Source: Rotaria socialis (lineage: Eukaryota > Rotifera > Eurotatoria > Philodinida > Philodinidae). Taken from it: a DNA stretch of 64,000 bases. Under the pieces are notes generated by a model that searched no databases, was not told the DNA's origin, and saw only the letters and a program-made list of their open reading frames with translations. Of this stretch, positions 47,016 through 60,200 are shown one piece after another. The first letter of the stretch is position 1. Each line of letters begins with the position of its first letter. The stretch is taken from the NCBI GenBank assembly GCA_905331475.1, contig CAJNYU010003362.1, forward strand, positions 95,208 through 159,207, read 5' to 3'. The position numbers were made by a program, and so were the translations under genes.

Positions 47016-48726
47016 TAATACAAATAGGGATGCAACGGTGACGGTAACCGGTCCATCGGAAGCCAGTGCATCTTTATGTGTGATGGGTTGTACTGTTGAT
47101 AGGAAGTACAGATGTAAATGATATTATTGTAAATGAATATTAGTTGTTATAGTTATGTAATACGATATAACTGAATTTGCAGTGTTTAAATTCGGCGATG
47201 ACTAGTACTTTTCCTGATGCTAGTTTTAATTCTTTACTAGATCTATTACACTGCTTCCAATTCAATTTTACTCTGGCTCTTAAAAATGGGTGTTTCACAT
47301 AGTATGTATATGAAAATTGTTTAAGTTTAATAATAACAGAAACACTGTTGAAACATGAATATCCGTACGCTTTGCAAAGTATTTTTCATTTCTATAAACA
47401 CATGCAGCAATGTTTTCAGTTTGGATACTCAAAGTATATACATTTTTCAGCAACATTAAACTTCAATTCCCATGTTTAAATTATCTAGACATTTTCAATA
47501 AAAAAAAGCATTAAGACTAAAAACTACCGATCTTTTATACTTATATTCTGACTTATTTATGTTTTATATCTTCGAAATAAAAATTATTACATTATTCAGT
47601 GGCTGCAGAGGCATTTACACAAAGAACTGTTCCACGTCGTATGAAAACGATAACATGGAATAAGAGAATCAGAGTACTGGCAATCTTCGATAGTATTGAC
47701 CTTTGATGATTTTGTAACAACTTGCATTCTTTATCGATATTGAAATTCAGAACAGTTATGCAATATGATCATCCTTGACATAAAAGGATGGGTTCACCAT
47801 TGGTGCGTACTAGTTCAAGGATGGGTGCATAGATACGTATATGGTATCTGTAAATGAGTACTCGATGCAGTTAAATCATTTGTGTATCAACTCGATTTAA
47901 AATAATGAAAATATATTCATTTTTTAAAGAATTTCATCAGGAGTCTATTGCAAAAATATTTTCCGTTCTACATTGAAGCATCAGTGATATATATGCAAAA
48001 TACTGAGTCCCATTCTTTATAAGCCAACTGTTATTATTATCTAACACTGCTTATATTATGTGTCTTTATTTTTAATTGTCAATGTAGTGTTTTGATGAGT
48101 GTTTCAATGCTTTAATAAATAACACGAAATATGTCGCCTAAAAGAGCTACACATTTTACTTTAATTAAAATTTTCTTTAGCATATCATTCTCAATACAAA
48201 TTATTTCGGCTTAGGCGATTGCTGAAAAGCATGAGTTGAGATTACTTGACTAGTTTATATTTTCAGTAAAAACTAGATCATCTTGTTTTTCAATTGATAT
48301 ACACTCAAGCATGCTTTATATTCCATTCCACTACAGTAGCGATAAAGATCGATTAAATAAGTGATTTCTATTTGGAATAACCCAAAAAGGGATAGAACAA
48401 ATCAGACTATACCGATTGTATAGCTGTAAATATTCTTGTTGGCACATCGGGTCTTCTAATTGATTTTGGCAAAGATCTTGCATGAGTTTCTTTCAGTTTC
48501 TATTACTCATGATCTTGTCAGGAAAAAATGGAAAAAAGTTATATTTGTGTCGATTAACTGTGGATTCTTTCAAATGTGCCATCAGTTGTCCTTCTGAACA
48601 ACAAACAATCATTATGTATGTACAGTTTAGTGTCTATCAATGTATTGCTTCATTCATTGTTTTATTTTCTTAACTTTCAATATTGTTTCTACCTGATGAC
48701 AATCACATAACACTACAATTTTTGTT
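47016..48726. other. gene-free stretch
   Basis: No supported gene on either strand; AT-rich. At about 47027 TAGGGATGCAACGG resembles a lone hAT end but no inverted partner was found. Confidence 0.5.
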
Positions 48727-50678
48727 TTATTTCAATTTAACTAAAACATCTCGAATGAGTTGCTCGATGTGAACAATGTCATGATGTGAAGGCGGTAATG
48801 AATGTCGATAGATAGTAATTGCTTGTTCATAAAATAGTAATACTTCTTGAAAATTACCATTATGCTTGTGAGCATCACCTTTACTATCAAGAGTCATGAC
48901 AATCCAAGGATGTTGAGTGACGATTGAAAATATTTTAATGCAAGTTTGTACTGATCGAAAGAACAATGAACAATGCCAAAGTATGTGACTGATCCACCCA
49001 AGTCAGGATGATCGACAGGGAGATATTTCTGACAAATAGACAATGATCTCTTAAAAAACCCCAATGCTTCCGAATGTCGTTTCTCTTCAAAATAGACGAC
49101 ACCCATGTTACCGAGGCTCCTGGCTACATCTGGGTGATTGTCACCGAATACTTGCTTGCAAATCGTCAATGCCTTCTCGCATGATTCCAGTGCTTGCTTG
49201 CAATCACCTTTCTTTAGATAAACATTTCCAATGTTGTGGTGACTTTTTGCAAGACTACGATCAACTAACTTTAGTGTTTGCCTTGTGATCTCGAGTGATT
49301 TGTGTTGACACTACAAAGTTGTATTATAATTACCTTTCTCGCTAAGCACCATACCAAGAAACACGTGGTCGAATGAAAGCAGAGTCGTTTCTTCGATACC
49401 ATACTGATCCTTCATATAATCTAAAATAGTCTTCAAATTATAATCGTTGTCATTGCACAATGCCATTTGAACAATTCAAACTTGATCTTCATCACGGTGA
49501 ATATCGATAAGTCAAAAGATAGATCCTAGCATTACTAATACTTCAGCTTCTTCTTTGGGGAAAAGAATTGAAGCAAGTGATGTTAGCAAATGGTTTAATA
49601 CCGTTCAAGAGAGGATCGGCATCGATTTCAAATAATACTCGTTGTAAATCATCATCATCATCATCAGTAGTAGACTCATCGAGAAAGAAGAGAGCTAATT
49701 GACGATGAACACACTGGTGGAAAGAAATGAGTTTATCGAGATAAGTTGTCCAATTCAATTTCTCATTCATTGTAGTTCTTCATTTGATATTAATTGACCA
49801 CGATAGAGACGAAGAGGTGATGAACATCGATGTTGATCGAGTTGTTGTTCAAGATCGCGAATGAAAAATCGAAAAAGGAAGAAGAAATCAATATTCTGTC
49901 CACGAAGAGCTTTGTTTAATAATCGATAAAGAAATGAATCTCTTGAATATCACCATACTGATTGTTCAGATGAATAATTTTGCTTAAACTCTCGCAGAGT
50001 AGCCAATTCAGTCGGATTACCTTCGTATTCAATTTCACATACTGATATTAGTTCATCTTTATCGATCGAAGTTGATTTCATTCAAAGAAGACAATCAATA
50101 AGCAGTTGTGAATGAACAAATTGACCATTGAGTTCACTAGTCGATTGCTCATGATCAGAATTTGCGTTGAAAAGATTGATTGAAATTGGTTCATTGACTT
50201 TATGTTGGATTCGTGCTTTTTGATCAGATCGAACGTGAGAGAACACTTTACGGTAAAGGATAACCTTGACGATTTACCCATGGATTCGAATGTGAGGGAT
50301 GAGATTTAATTTACTTTATTGAAATTGATTAGCCTAACATTGATTTTTCTGTTTGCGTATACCATACACATGAATCGAAAAAATTTGTCGAAGTTGATGA
50401 ATTCGAGGTACCAGTTTTTGACCTAATCGATCTCGAACGATTAAGATAATCCGATCTGGTGAAGAAAGTGATCGAATATATTTTTCACATTGATCACTTT
50501 GCTTGAATGATTCCAAGTGATTGATTGATGATCGCAGTTTTTGTTGTGCATCAATATTTTCTTGAGAGTTGACCGAAGCGCCAAGCCAAAGTAGAGAATA
50601 TGTTTCAAGATTGTTGTAGTAGTGTCGTGTATTCAATGTTGTGTTATTTGATGCAGATGATTGAAGAGCGACAGCCAT
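48727..50678 (-). pseudogene. ADP-ribosyltransferase-TPR (kinesin light chain-like repeats) pseudogene
   Basis: On the minus strand, broken frames follow one ancestral protein. From 50678: NNLETYSLLWLGASVN ... RIILIVRDRLGQKLVPRIHQ (N-terminal domain). Around 50100-49800: NGQFVHSQLLIDCLL ... SFLYRLLNKALRGQNIDF and RLYRGQ (ART Arg motif). 49770-49543: SINSFL-type and RQLALFFLDEST, VLFEIDADP, and a Glu-rich EAEVL (ExE-like) block. 49440-48727: TPR repeats such as NVYLKKGDCKQALESCEKAL and GVVYFEEKRHSEALGFFKRSL. Lesions include in-frame stops at 49512-49514, 49476-49478 and 49311-49313, a frame change near 48930 and more upstream. Intact relatives modify proteins with ADP-ribose and are abundant in bdelloid rotifers. 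This copy is dead. Confidence 0.85.
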
Positions 50679-51285
50679 TGATCAATTTTTTTTGTTGTTC
50701 GTTCGCTTCACAATGAGTAATGAAAGTGGCAACGAAAAACACAATTTTGATTATCTTTATAAGCATTTCAAACATCCTCTTTTCTCCCATTGATGTAGTA
50801 ACGTTATTTAATTGAAATCTTAGATAAGAACATATAATTTGTAATTTGAGCCATATTCTAGGCTAACTGGGAGTGAAGTAAATAGTATCGAGAATCGCAT
50901 CATACATGTGAATGTGTGTGTTCATTGATGATGAAGAAAAAAATACAATTTTTTCCGTTACAACGTAGGTTATGGGTGTGGGGCGTGTGAGTAAAGACAA
51001 GCTGTATACCCACACCTTTCTTGTTTTTCGACCACGTTTCCATTATCTTTTGTAATTTCCTTGATGAGACGAGGAAAAAATGATACCGTACAACTCCCGT
51101 ATTTTTTTCTTAGCAAGGCGAAAAATGAATCCTATCATCTTTATTCTTCTACCGTTCTTTTCTTCTAGATTATACAGCATTCAGTTATAGAATATATGTA
51201 AACATTGTTTACTATTCGACTAAAGAAAATCTAGATCAATCAATCTTCTTTTCTAGTTTCATCGACAACGATTTATCTTGATTAA
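50679..51285. other. divergent intergenic spacer
   Basis: Lies between the 5' ends of the minus-strand ART-TPR pseudogene and the plus-strand DED-NHL gene, so it should contain both promoters. No motif stands out. Confidence 0.5.
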
Positions 51286-54200
51286 ATGAATGAACAGTTT
51301 GATTTTCGTGCTTTATTACTCAGAATACAAGATCTTCTATCAGAAAATGATCGGCATCGTCTACATTTTCTACTTGGTGAAGACGTTCCAAGATATTTGC
51401 GTGATGATTTTTCGTTTAGTGGGACTCTTCGTTTACTTGATTCTCTCTTCGAAAAGGCATTCATCAGTGATCAGGACTGTGATTATCTCATTGAAGCATT
51501 CAATAAAATACATTGTCATGATGCCATGAGACGACTTCAAGGTTTGTTTTCCCTTCCCTTACGACAATTCACACTCAACGATCGGTCGCTGTCATTTAGG
51601 GTATCAACTAGCTCGAAAGCAAAGTAACCAACGAAGTTTCTCACTTCAAGATATTCTTCTACAAGATAGTGAAGACGACAAAATTTGCCCACCTAGTTTG
51701 TAGCAATAAAAATGTGATACACTGCAGAATGAGAAAATATTTTAGGAATCATGCGTGACATAGCTGATCCAATAATGATTGAAGATTCATCGACTTCGTT
51801 GACAGACATAGCCCTCCAATACAATCCACCTATCTCGTCGCCTTCTGTGTCTAACCAAACGGACAAGAATATTCATAGATCTTCACGAATGAACACGATC
51901 TTCAGAATACCATTGACTCTTCGTGAATATATTCTACTCATGATCATTACTATTCTGGCTACATTAGCTTCTCTGTTAGCAATCAAACTATGGAGCAAAT
52001 ACTCTCAACCGAACACGATAACGGTTTCAGGTAAATTATCGATCTTGTGAATGATGTAAGTTATCAAACAATGCTCTATCTAAAATTCTGTTCGCCTGCA
52101 TTTTTTACTCTGTTTGTTAGACAAGATTCAAGTTAAAACAGCAACAAGTACAAGATAAAACATATTGAAGATGCATTTCTAGCTTTTACGACTTCCCTGA
52201 TACACGTTTATAGTTGAGTTATCGTTACCTGTCAGTATTCGAGCGTGTGAATATAAATGAGAGTATGTCATTTTTTAATTCAACTATATATACTGAGCTC
52301 ATGCCGGAATTGAATTACACTAAATAATTCAAAATTTCTCTATGCTGTAAGAAATATTTAATTCTAGAATCTACGTAGAATTTTCAGTGTGTGGGTGCCA
52401 ATCGTTGTAGTTATGGATGCAGATGACGATACTACCTATATTCATACTCATCCATCCACCTACATTCCAATAGTACAACGGACATCAGTGTGTGTATTTC
52501 TATTCTCGTGTACACCCAAAACTGAAGACTCCAGTAGACTCCAATAGATTTTGTTAGAAACCGAATTATTGTGTAATTCATATAATTTTTAAAATTTTCT
52601 AATTCATTCCTCGGATCCACTGACTATACTATATTCTATACTTATACCTACCAACATTCATTCACATACTTGCAATATTTCACTGTATACTGTCAAACGT
52701 TTGGATCATTCTATAAGTTTTGTTGAACGTTCTTGAAATTTTTCATCCAAAAAAAATTTCAAAAGATCCTATCGTAAAAGGGTTGTAAACATTTCGATGT
52801 GCATTAAAAGCGACAGTTTCGTACGCTACACCCTCCATAACAGGATTTAGAAATAATATTCATTCTGTATCTGTAATATTCATTAATTGATATATTAAAG
52901 AGACAAGGAATAGTAATTGCTTTTGAATATGTTCATTATTTGGCAGTGATAGCTAATTTAAATAATGACTGGAAAAGTAAACTGTTTCAGTTCAGTTACT
53001 TTTTTGTATACAATAGAAGACGTCTATAATAATTTGAAAAAATTTCAACTCGTGACGTTTTCTTTTTGACTGTTGTAAAGAACAAAAAAAACGAAACCTC
53101 TAGTTTGATCAATTACAGAGAATTTCGTTTATTCAGCTTTGGGCGTTTCATTTAAAAAGAATTATTATAAAAATTGTTTTCAAGCGAGACCAAATACCTT
53201 TTGCTGATGTCAAAAGACTATTTCGTTTAGAAAACATACACCAGACTCTTCGTTTGAGTAAAATTCACCATAGTATGCTTAATATTTTCTTGAGGATGTG
53301 GGTGGGGTGTTCCTATCTATCATCAGCCCACCCTACACCCCAATCGAGTTTTATTTTACCAAAAACTTGATATTCGAAACGATTATCTGTTACATATTAA
53401 GTGATCTCTCCTATTTATCTTACAGTTTCCTTAAGGTCCGTCAGTATATAGATGTGCCTACATGCATATCTCAATCTGGTTGGTCTAGGATCAAGTGAAT
53501 CGACTCTTGATGAATATTACTTCTAACTATTTCAAAATCCTTTTAATACGAAATTAAGGATGATTTGATATATGGAATCTTGAAAGCGCTTTTTATCAAA
53601 TGCCAAAAAAAATAAAAAGTATGAAATTCATTGAGCTGAAATTCTCTTCTTGTTATAGAAAAGCAAAAACTATTCTTATGTAGAAAAAAGATCTAACTTT
53701 ATAAGAGTTCCATGACAGGGAGCACGTGATCTCTTCGATAATCATGATAATTTCCTTTTCATTTGTTCCTTGATTGATAGGCATTCCTAATATTTCGTTG
53801 AATGCACGATGGTCACAAAATGGCGTGACTGCAGCTGGAGGACACGGGGCCGGTAATGCCACCAACCAACTCAACAGTCCTTTTGGTCTCTCCATTGATG
53901 ATGATCAAACGATTGTCATCGCTGACTGGGGCAATAATAGAATTGTCGAATGGAAGAAGGGCGACAAGAAGGGCAGAGTCTTTTCTAGTGGCCACAACCA
54001 AATTAATATATATTATCAATTGCATTATCCAACTGATGTGCTGATCGACAAAGCGACAGATAGTGTCATTATCTGCAGTAATGGGTAGGGTTATGACAGT
54101 TCAGTTTTATTTCCGATTGAAAGAACTGTTCAAACAGTTCCTTAGATCTGATCTGAATTTTGCTCAAGCACATCAGATCTAAAGAATCCGTTTGAACAGC

Positions 54201-54861
54201 TCTTTCGCTCATTTGATCTGTACTTGAATCTGAGAACTGTTGTACCCCTAGTAATGGGCGCGTATTACGATGGCCTCGTCGTAGTGGCAGCACTGAAAGA
54301 GAAGTTCTGATCAACGGAATCTCTTGTTACGGGTTGGCCATGGATGATCAGAAACTTCTCTACATCTCTGATGCTGCAAGCAACGAAATCCGACGATATA
54401 ATACTGGAGACCAGAATGGAACTGTCATAGCTGGTGGCCATGGACGAGGTGATGGTCTCAACCAATTCGATGATGCGTTCTACATCTTTGTCGATCAGAA
54501 ACAGGCTGTCTACGTGTCAGACAACGAAAATCATCGTGTGATGAAATGGGATAAATGTGCAACCGAAGGCATTGTCGTCGCTGGTGGTCATGGCGTTGGA
54601 AGTGCCCTGACGCAATTGAACTTTCCTCAAGGACTGTTCGTCGATACATTAGGCACCGTCTACGTGGCAGATTCTAGGAATAATCGAGTGGTGCGTTGGC
54701 CTAAAGGAGCACAACAGGGCTTTGTAATTGTGGGTGGAAATGGTCTAGGAGAAAGAGCAACACAATTGAATGCACCATGGGGCCTGTCCTTTGATCGGTA
54801 TGGCAGCCTCTATGTCGTCGATTCTTCCAATAATCGAGTTCAACGTTTTTCCCTCGAGTAA
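51286..54861 (+). CDS. DED-transmembrane-NHL repeat protein, coding exon interrupted by a MITE
   Basis: Exons 51286-51541, 51600-51695, 51746-52030 and 53781-54861. Residues about 4-84 form a death-effector-like domain (FRALLLRIQDLLSENDRHRL, FLLGEDVP, GTLRLLDSLFEKAFIS, HDAMRRLQ). A polar linker and one membrane helix follow (YILLMIITILATLASLLAIKLW in exon 3). Exon 4 encodes six NHL repeats (AGGHGAGNATNQLNSPFGLS ... SFDRYGSLYVVDSSNNRV), enough for a six-bladed propeller. There is no signal peptide, so a type II topology is expected: DED in the cytoplasm, propeller outside. A 165-bp element at 54086-54250 puts a TAG directly after the second repeat; the allele as read ends after 314 codons. Without the element and one 8-bp duplication the coding length is 1545 nt, exactly divisible by three. 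Intron 3 is 1750 nt. Confidence 0.8.
54086..54250. mobile_element. hAT-like MITE inside the NHL coding exon
   Basis: Ends TAGGGTTATGACAGTTC and, reverse-complemented on the right, TAGGGGTACAACAGTTC (14 of 17 match). Perfect 8-bp duplications GTAATGGG flank it (54078-54085 and 54251-54258), and the host reading frame resumes exactly after the second copy. Inside, AGATCTGATCTGAATTT and its inverted partner near AATTTTGCTC...CAGATCT add a second hairpin. There is no ORF. The start TAGGGGT is shared with the 34060-34874 element, suggesting use of related transposases. Confidence 0.92.
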
Positions 54862-56648
54862 AGTCATTACAGTATTCATTTTTTCCTTGTCTTAAATAAA
54901 TGCTCACGAATGAATTTTATTTCCACCCTACACGAGTGTGCGCAACCAGGAATTAACCTGATGCTGTCGTAGTGATCTGAAGACCATGCAGGTATGGAAA
55001 GAACTCAAATACACATGACATATAATTGAATCTACCGAGAGACTACTCGGTCTATAGATAACAGGGGTCTGCACGAAGAATATCTATAGATATCACTTAT
55101 TCTCTCTTTCTAACTTGCAATGGGACATATTTAAGTGTACCCAAGGGGTGCACAAGATCCGACTCAAAAGTTCAGCTTATATCATTTTAAAAACTATTTG
55201 GACAGTTTTTTCGCTCAGAACTAGAAAGAAGCAGCAGTGAGCAGATTTCTAAAAAAGAAAATTTCCTAGCTAAATATGCATATTTCGGAAACTAGAGGGA
55301 TGAAAAATTCAAGTTTTAGGAAATATCAGAAACTTTCGTAAATACCGCAATATTGTCCACCATAACCCAAAATCAAACTAAAGTAACTTCCTGGAAATTT
55401 CTATAATTTCTATATTAATATCGTATAGTTTTAAGAATAAATATGTATGTGGCAGGCGAGTTTGGAATAGTTTTTTTCTTAATTCTTTTAACAGAATTTT
55501 CGTCTAGATCTGACCTTAGAAATTTTTATATTGATAATTAATCCTTGCATCCTTTTACAATGAGTTTTTATATCATTCAATTCTCTCTGTATTTTTTTAA
55601 CAATGGGGACATGGAGTCATAGTATCTTTGATTGTAATTAGTAAAAAAATACGTATTAATGTTTCTGTTTCTGGTTTTAACGCATACAATGTTATGAAGT
55701 GCTTTCGTATCAGGGTAACGTAACGTTGAGAAGCTGGATTGTTTTGTTAAATGTATATGGAAATAAAACTCTTAATGTTAATAGAAGTTTTCGTTTATCG
55801 ATAGAATAGAATTTTATAATTCGGAATTGCTATGTACAATGTAAGTAACAGGGAAATCAAATAGAATCATAGCATTAGATTCAAGTTTATTCACTGATAA
55901 AAATAAAATAGAAATGAGTGTAGTTATTTTTTGTGTTTGGGCCGTCGCTTAACAGTCTTTTTTTCATGAAATCAGTTATTCCGTTTATTCTTCGAATCAA
56001 GACGACAATTAGAATTGATTTGATTTTTGATACTTGATGATGTAGTTCTTATTTCGATGAAAACAGTTTCATTTTTGTTTGCTAATTAAACCGAAATTAG
56101 TGTTAAGAGAAATACGATTAATATAACTAAGTTATAGTATTTGAATTATTCATATTCAATAGAGTTAAATCTGGTAATTCTATTAGTTACAATTAAAGTT
56201 TTTTTTTATTGTAATTTCATGTTGATATCCAACTAGTTATCACATTTTAGTCAGAATAAAATTAGAATAGCCTTTCTTATCAATCTGTAGATCATGCTAA
56301 GTATTTCTTGTGATACTTATAGATTGATTCATTTTTGTTGCTTTAGTGAATGAAAACTAATACAAAATTACCAATGATTGAGTTTAGTGGTAACGAGTTT
56401 ACTTCATTTAAATGGATTAAATTGTAATTTTCTTGATTAGTATCAAATGATAAATCAATTTCTTCGACTCGAGTCGAATTGGTGGAAACGAGTTGATATA
56501 AATGCGGTAGTGTTTTAAATGCTTCTGATGCCCCACGACAAGATAAATTGAAAAATTCATTAACCTACATGAGGTTATAATTGTTTTTATTTTAATATAG
56601 TCACCTTCTCTTTTTTTATTTTGCCACTCAGTCTATGTGAATTAATAT
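54862..56648. other. gene-free stretch
   Basis: Between the NHL gene and the retrotransposon. AT-rich, with no domain-bearing ORF. Near 55165-55215 a short piece resembles the MITE interior (ATTTGGACAGTTTTTTCGCTCA against TTTGAACAGCTCTTTCGCTCA), possibly a decayed relative. Confidence 0.5.
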
Positions 56649-56977
56649 AGTTAAATATATTAATAAATTTTAGTTTTTGCTCAGTTAGGAAAAATATTCG
56701 ACCAATGAATCTTTTATTTTACCAACGAAACTAAAAGTCAGTCGGCTGTGTCGACGAAAAAAACAAACAAAAAACGAACGATCTTCTTTTGTTGAAAAAG
56801 AGAGAAAAAAAGAGAACAACAAGAATGAAGAAATCAAGATGAGTCAAGATGTTGACAAACTATATAAGAGAAACGAAAGAAAGAAACAAAGAGAGAACGA
56901 AACAGTTAAAACGCAAGACGATATCGGACAGCACTTATAAGAAATGAGGAATCATCCTCATGACTTATTATGTAACA
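56649..56977 (-). repeat. 3' LTR of copy A
   Basis: Read on the minus strand it begins TGTTACATAATAAGTC and ends TATTTAACT. It matches 62865-63181 along its length, including TGTTGACAAACTATATAAGAG and AAGACGATATCGGACAGCAC. The boundary is set by the purine tract on one side and by divergence from the other LTR on the other. Confidence 0.9.
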
Positions 56978-56991
56978 CCTTCCCCTTTTGT
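56978..56991 (-). promoter_or_regulatory. polypurine tract of copy A
   Basis: Minus strand ACAAAAGGGGAAGG directly before the LTR start TGTTACAT; expected primer for plus-strand DNA synthesis. The same tract stands at 63182-63195 beside the middle LTR. Confidence 0.8.
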
Positions 56992-57241
56992 CTAGGAGGT
57001 CGTCCCGATCTCCGAACATGAACAGTAATATTATCTTAACAACGCGACACCAAAGACAACACACAAACCTATAAAAGTTTTTTCTTTTTGTTTTTGAATA
57101 GATTTTAATGACCATAAAATCACGAAAAAACTCCATTGAAGTTCACTCCATAACATAATCTATTATGAAATTAATTCTAATATAACATTTCATCATAAGA
57201 AAACCATTAATAATTATAAGTTGATGATTTAAAGTAACTAA

Positions 57242-60200
57242 TTAAACTACTTCAAAACTAAATATGTGCTTTATATCAGCTGTCGTTACTTGCTTTGTAT
57301 AGTTTGTATTTTCATCACTATCGGGATTTTCGATCTTAACAATAAATGTTGCAGGACCTATTTGATTAATAACTCGATAAGGACCTTCGAATTTTTCTTG
57401 AAATTTCGATGTTCTGTTGATAACTCGTACCAGAACTAAATCACCCTTAACATATTTTGGGTCCGGTCGATTTTTATCATATCGAGTCTTGGCTAGTTGA
57501 TGTTGATGTTTGATATTCAACTTAACATGGTTAAGAATTAATACTCGTGATTGTTTCGCCTTTTCACAATATTCGTTTGGTTTCATAAGAGATATCTTCA
57601 CTTGTTTTGGATCCATAATCAATTGATTTTCTCTGGTGAACATGATTTGAAAAGGTGTTAATGATGTGGTTGTATGCCGACTGGTATTGTAAGCATAGAT
57701 CACAGGTTGTAAAAATTCATCCCAATCCAATGTTTGATCCGAAGTTAATTTAGATAATGCTGGAGCAAATGTAGCATTAAACCTCTCGGTTTGTGCATTG
57801 GATGTTGGATGATATGGAGTCGCTAGAATATGAGTTGTATTACATGATTCAATTATTGTTCGTGTTAATTCAGCAACAAAATGAGATCCTTGATCCGTAA
57901 TTAATTTTGATGGCGCACCATAATGATAGCATACATCTAGAAAGAAATCAGCTGCTTCTTGAGCTGAATTGGTTTTAACTGCTCTCGCAAATGCAAATTT
58001 CGATAGATAATCAGTCAACGTGATAACATATCGATTACCTCGTGCTGTAGGATAATTAGTTGGACCCCAGTAGTCCATACCTACTAAACCCATTACTTCA
58101 TCTGGTGTTGGAATAATATTCATTTTCCCAGGTCGTTTTGTTCGTATATAATTATATCGTGTACACTTCCCGCAAGCTTTAATATAATCATTAATTGTTA
58201 CGTGCATATTCGGCCAATAATATTTGTTGATCAATTTATGTGACGTTTTATTACTTCCGAGATGTGCAGCTGTATGATGGTCGTGATAAAGAAACATTAC
58301 TTGATTTATCATTGATTTTGGAATCCAAGGAAGTTTCATTTTTGTTGTACCACGTACAACTAATTTATATATGACGCTATCAATTATTTCATAAGTATCA
58401 TTAATAACTAAGGTTGTTATTTTTTTTTGAATATCCACATCTTTTATTTGTTCTTCTTTTAGTTCCGTCATACTAAATCCACTGTATACTGGAAGAACTT
58501 TACATAACTTGTTTGTCGATGATGATGTTGGATTATCACTCGTAACTACTCCTAATCGAGTATTATCAATCTTCGTTGTCATTGACTTTGGTGAAGAATT
58601 ATCCGATGTATTTTTTGTTTGTTCATCCGATGTTGTTGCTTGATTATAATTCCTAGAACGAGTAATAATATTAATTGTTGCTATTGGTTGAAGTTCTGGT
58701 TCACCATCATCTAATTCATCTGCATGAGGAAATAAATATCCTTCTTCTTGCTTTCGGATTAGACTAATACTTTTCAATGAATTTTCCTCCATGCGTAATG
58801 GATAACGCGACAGTAAATCCGCATCACAATGGCATTTTCCTTTCTTATATTTAATTTCCGTAATATTGTATTCGGATAAAATATCAATTGACCATCGGTC
58901 AAGACGTCCGTTACGTGATTTCTTTTTGTGGAATTGACATAAAGGACAATGATCAGTTTCCACTGTAAAATCTCTCCCAAGTAAATATGATCGTAATTTA
59001 ACAACAGCCCATACCATTGCCAACGCTTCTAATTCTGTAGTAGAATACCTGGATTCACTTTTCGATAATACCCGTGATAAATAATAAATAATTTTTAACT
59101 TTCCATCTCGAGTCATTTGTTTAAGGACAGCCCCAAGACCAAGTTGTGAAGCATCAGTAGACAATGTAAATGGTAAATCTGGATCTGGAAATTCTAATAC
59201 TAATTCTGGACCAGTAATAATCATCTTCAGCTGTTGAACTGCTTGTCTTTGTTCATCGCCCCATATAAATTTATGTTTTTTGTTCTTGGTTAAATTTGTG
59301 ACATGATGTATTGAACCAGCTATCTTTGAAAAATTCCTAATAAACTTCCTGTAAAAACCTATTCCACCGATGAATTCATTTGCTTGCTTTAATGTCGGAT
59401 AATCAGGTAACTGTAATTCACGAATAGCTTTTATATTATCATGCAATGGAGTAATTCCATATTCATCAATTGAATGTCCTAAATAATCAATTTTATTTTT
59501 TATTATCGAACATTTAATAGGATTTAGTTGAAATCGATGATTATTCAATACATTAAGAATTTCATCAAGATGTTTCAAATGATCTTCAAAAGTTTTACTA
59601 AAAATAATTATGTCATCAAGATAAACCAAACAATATTGTTCTCGACCATTTGCAATCAAATTATACATGATTCTCTGAAAGATTGGAGGAGCATTTGTTA
59701 AACCCATTGGTAAAACATTAAATTCCCAAAGACCAGCTGTTGTTATAAAAGCTGTCTTGGGTTTATCATTTTCATTAATTGGTATTTGAAAGTAACCCGA
59801 TCGTAGATCAAGCTTTGAAAAATATGCATTTCCCGCTAGTTGTTGTAAAGTTGCTTCAATGGTTGGGATTGGAAATGAATCTTTAGTGGTTATAGAATTA
59901 AGCTTTCTATAGTCCACCACCAACCTATAGTCTCCATCCTTCTTTTTTATGAGTAAAACGGGAGAAGACCAAGGAGAAGCTGATGGTCGAATCAATTTTG
60001 ATCGTTCCATTTTCTTAACTAATTTTCTTAGAGCTTCCTGTTGTTGCAATGATCCCCTGTATGGAACCGAATTTATTGGCGGATGGTCAGCTGTTGGTAT
60101 TGTGTGATGAATCGTTGTCAGAGCTATTGTTGATGATGATGTATCAAAAATATTCCGATATCTTTGAATAATCTTTCGTGTTTCATTTTGTTCTTGTAAA

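Noticed and set aside
47027-47045. TAGGGATGCAACGG as a lone hAT end
   Set aside because: No inverted partner or target duplication found nearby.
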